From Actinomycetota bacterium (GTDB lineage Bacteria > Actinomycetota > UBA4738), in NCBI GenBank assembly GCA_005885015.1, contig VAYG01000175.1, positions 1 through 6,109 of the forward strand: a stretch of DNA of 6,109 bases, in the 5' to 3' direction. The notes below the pieces were generated by a model, which was given only the letters and a program-made list of their open reading frames with translations, ran no database searches and was not told the origin of the DNA. Made by a program: the position numbers and the translations under genes. Shown in pieces: positions 5,694-6,109 of the stretch; positions within the stretch are counted from its first letter, which is position 1, and the number at the start of each line of letters is the position of its first letter.

Positions 5694-6109
5694 GGCGTCG
5701 TCGCTTCGGCTCCCAGCCGGCGACGGCGGGCCCACCACTCCCCGAGCAGGATGGGCACGAAGGCCGCGTCCTGGACCAGGTAGCGCTTCCATAGCCGGCC
5801 GGGTTCCTGGGCCAGCCGGAATGACCACTCCAGCCCCGAGCGCTGGAGCCAGCGAGGACCCCGGGATCGCAACCCCGCCAGGACGTCCAGGCTCCCCCCG
5901 ACCGTCATGACGACCGCGCACGGCAGCCGGCCGGCGTGCCTGGCCGCCCAGATCTCCTGCTTCGGCGAGCCCAATCCCACGAAGAGGACGTCGGCGCGGC
6001 TCCGGTCGATCGACCGGACGATATCCGGCTCCTCAGAGGGCCGGAAGAAGCCGTGATGCGTCCCGGCCAGCCGCAGTCCCGGACGGGCCCGGACCAGGGC
6101 CGATCCCGC
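5690..6109 (-). CDS. WecG/TagA/CpsF-family glycosyltransferase, C-terminal part (N-terminus outside the window)
   Basis: The frame is open from the window edge (6109) to TGA at 5692-5690, giving 139 visible residues. Motifs in order are GLRLAGTHHGFF (11-22), ADVLFVGLGSPKQEIW (39-54), TVGGSLDVLAG (69-79), and the GLEWSFRLAQEPGRLWKRYL segment at about 91-110. These are the hallmarks of the WecG/TagA/CpsF (GT26) family. Known members transfer N-acetylmannosamine, its uronic acid or another sugar to an undecaprenyl-diphosphate-linked acceptor as an early step of enterobacterial common antigen, wall teichoic acid or exopolysaccharide synthesis, on the cytoplasmic face of the membrane. The donor cannot be deduced here, so no symbol is given. 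The usual Arg-Ala-Pro after the glycine-rich loop is Arg-Gly-Pro. About the first 100 residues should lie beyond the window. Its stop overlaps the start of glycosyltransferase 2 by four bases, indicating a coupled minus-strand operon. Confidence 0.93.
   Translation of the reverse strand, partial: AGSALVRARPGLRLAGTHHGFFRPSEEPDIVRSIDRSRADVLFVGLGSPKQEIWAARHAGRLPCAVVMTVGGSLDVLAGLRSRGPRWLQRSGLEWSFRLAQEPGRLWKRYLVQDAAFVPILLGEWWARRRRLGAEATTP

Noticed and set aside
4872..5783. 303-codon plus-strand frame opposite glycosyltransferase 2
   Set aside because: Shadow of the GC-rich minus-strand gene, charged and repetitive with no motif.
5694..5921. 76-residue N-terminal extension of glycosyltransferase 2
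   Set aside because: It lies within the WecG-like gene in another frame and lacks protein-like composition; the ATG at 5693 with the four-base overlap and a normal GT4 N-terminus is preferred.
1..6109. tRNA, rRNA, CRISPR, riboswitch, insertion sequence or recombinase gene
   Set aside because: No cloverleaf, direct-repeat array, transposase or recombinase motif was recognised on either strand.

Overview
The window is very GC-rich (about 70% by eye) with GC-ending codons and tightly packed genes, which suggests an uncultivated actinobacterial-type soil or sediment organism. The lineage call is inference from composition and protein style only. Every recognisable gene belongs to a cell-surface polysaccharide (exopolysaccharide/O-antigen-like) locus: a lipid-linked oligosaccharide flippase, a Wzy/WaaL-type multi-membrane-span polymerase or ligase, two GT-B glycosyltransferases and a WecG/TagA/CpsF glycosyltransferase.

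Left part (1-567). The minus strand carries the C-terminal ~97 residues of a probably secreted protein of unknown function (271-564), a GC-rich hairpin just after its stop (230-263), and then the first 50 residues of a flippase (151 to 1, running off the window). The plus strand from about 556 carries the rest of what looks like that same flippase (to 1962), which lacks only its N-terminus. The two halves therefore point away from each other. One inversion, with a breakpoint at about 550-567 and the other a few tens of bases outside position 1, would rejoin the flippase and complete the reading of the secreted protein. This is either a real inversion (possibly a phase switch) or an assembly/amplification fold-back chimera. 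The window alone cannot decide, but it is the most interesting feature here.

Middle (1959-4567, plus strand). The flippase stop overlaps the start of an O-antigen ligase/polymerase-like gene by 4 bases (1959-1962). That gene is readable only by changing frame twice (near 2505-2535 and near 2951-2981), with no net change of frame. Its end overlaps the GTG start of glycosyltransferase 1 (3371-4567) by 4 bases. Glycosyltransferase 1 itself contains a roughly 37-base patch (about 3904-3940) that makes better protein sense in another frame. Two separate -1/+1 pairs suggest indel errors in the sequence, or decay.

Right part (4473-6109, minus strand). A WecG/TagA/CpsF-family gene (5690-6109, N-terminus outside the window) overlaps by 4 bases the start of glycosyltransferase 2 (4473-5693). 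Glycosyltransferase 2 converges on glycosyltransferase 1 with a 95-base tail-to-tail overlap centred near an imperfect palindrome at 4517-4538.

Likely joint role, inferred from known families: the WecG-like enzyme and the two glycosyltransferases assemble a repeat unit on undecaprenyl phosphate at the cytoplasmic face, the flippase exports it, and the ligase/polymerase polymerises it or transfers it to an acceptor. No RNA gene, CRISPR array, transposase or recombinase was seen, and no stretch over 300 bases lacks a gene.
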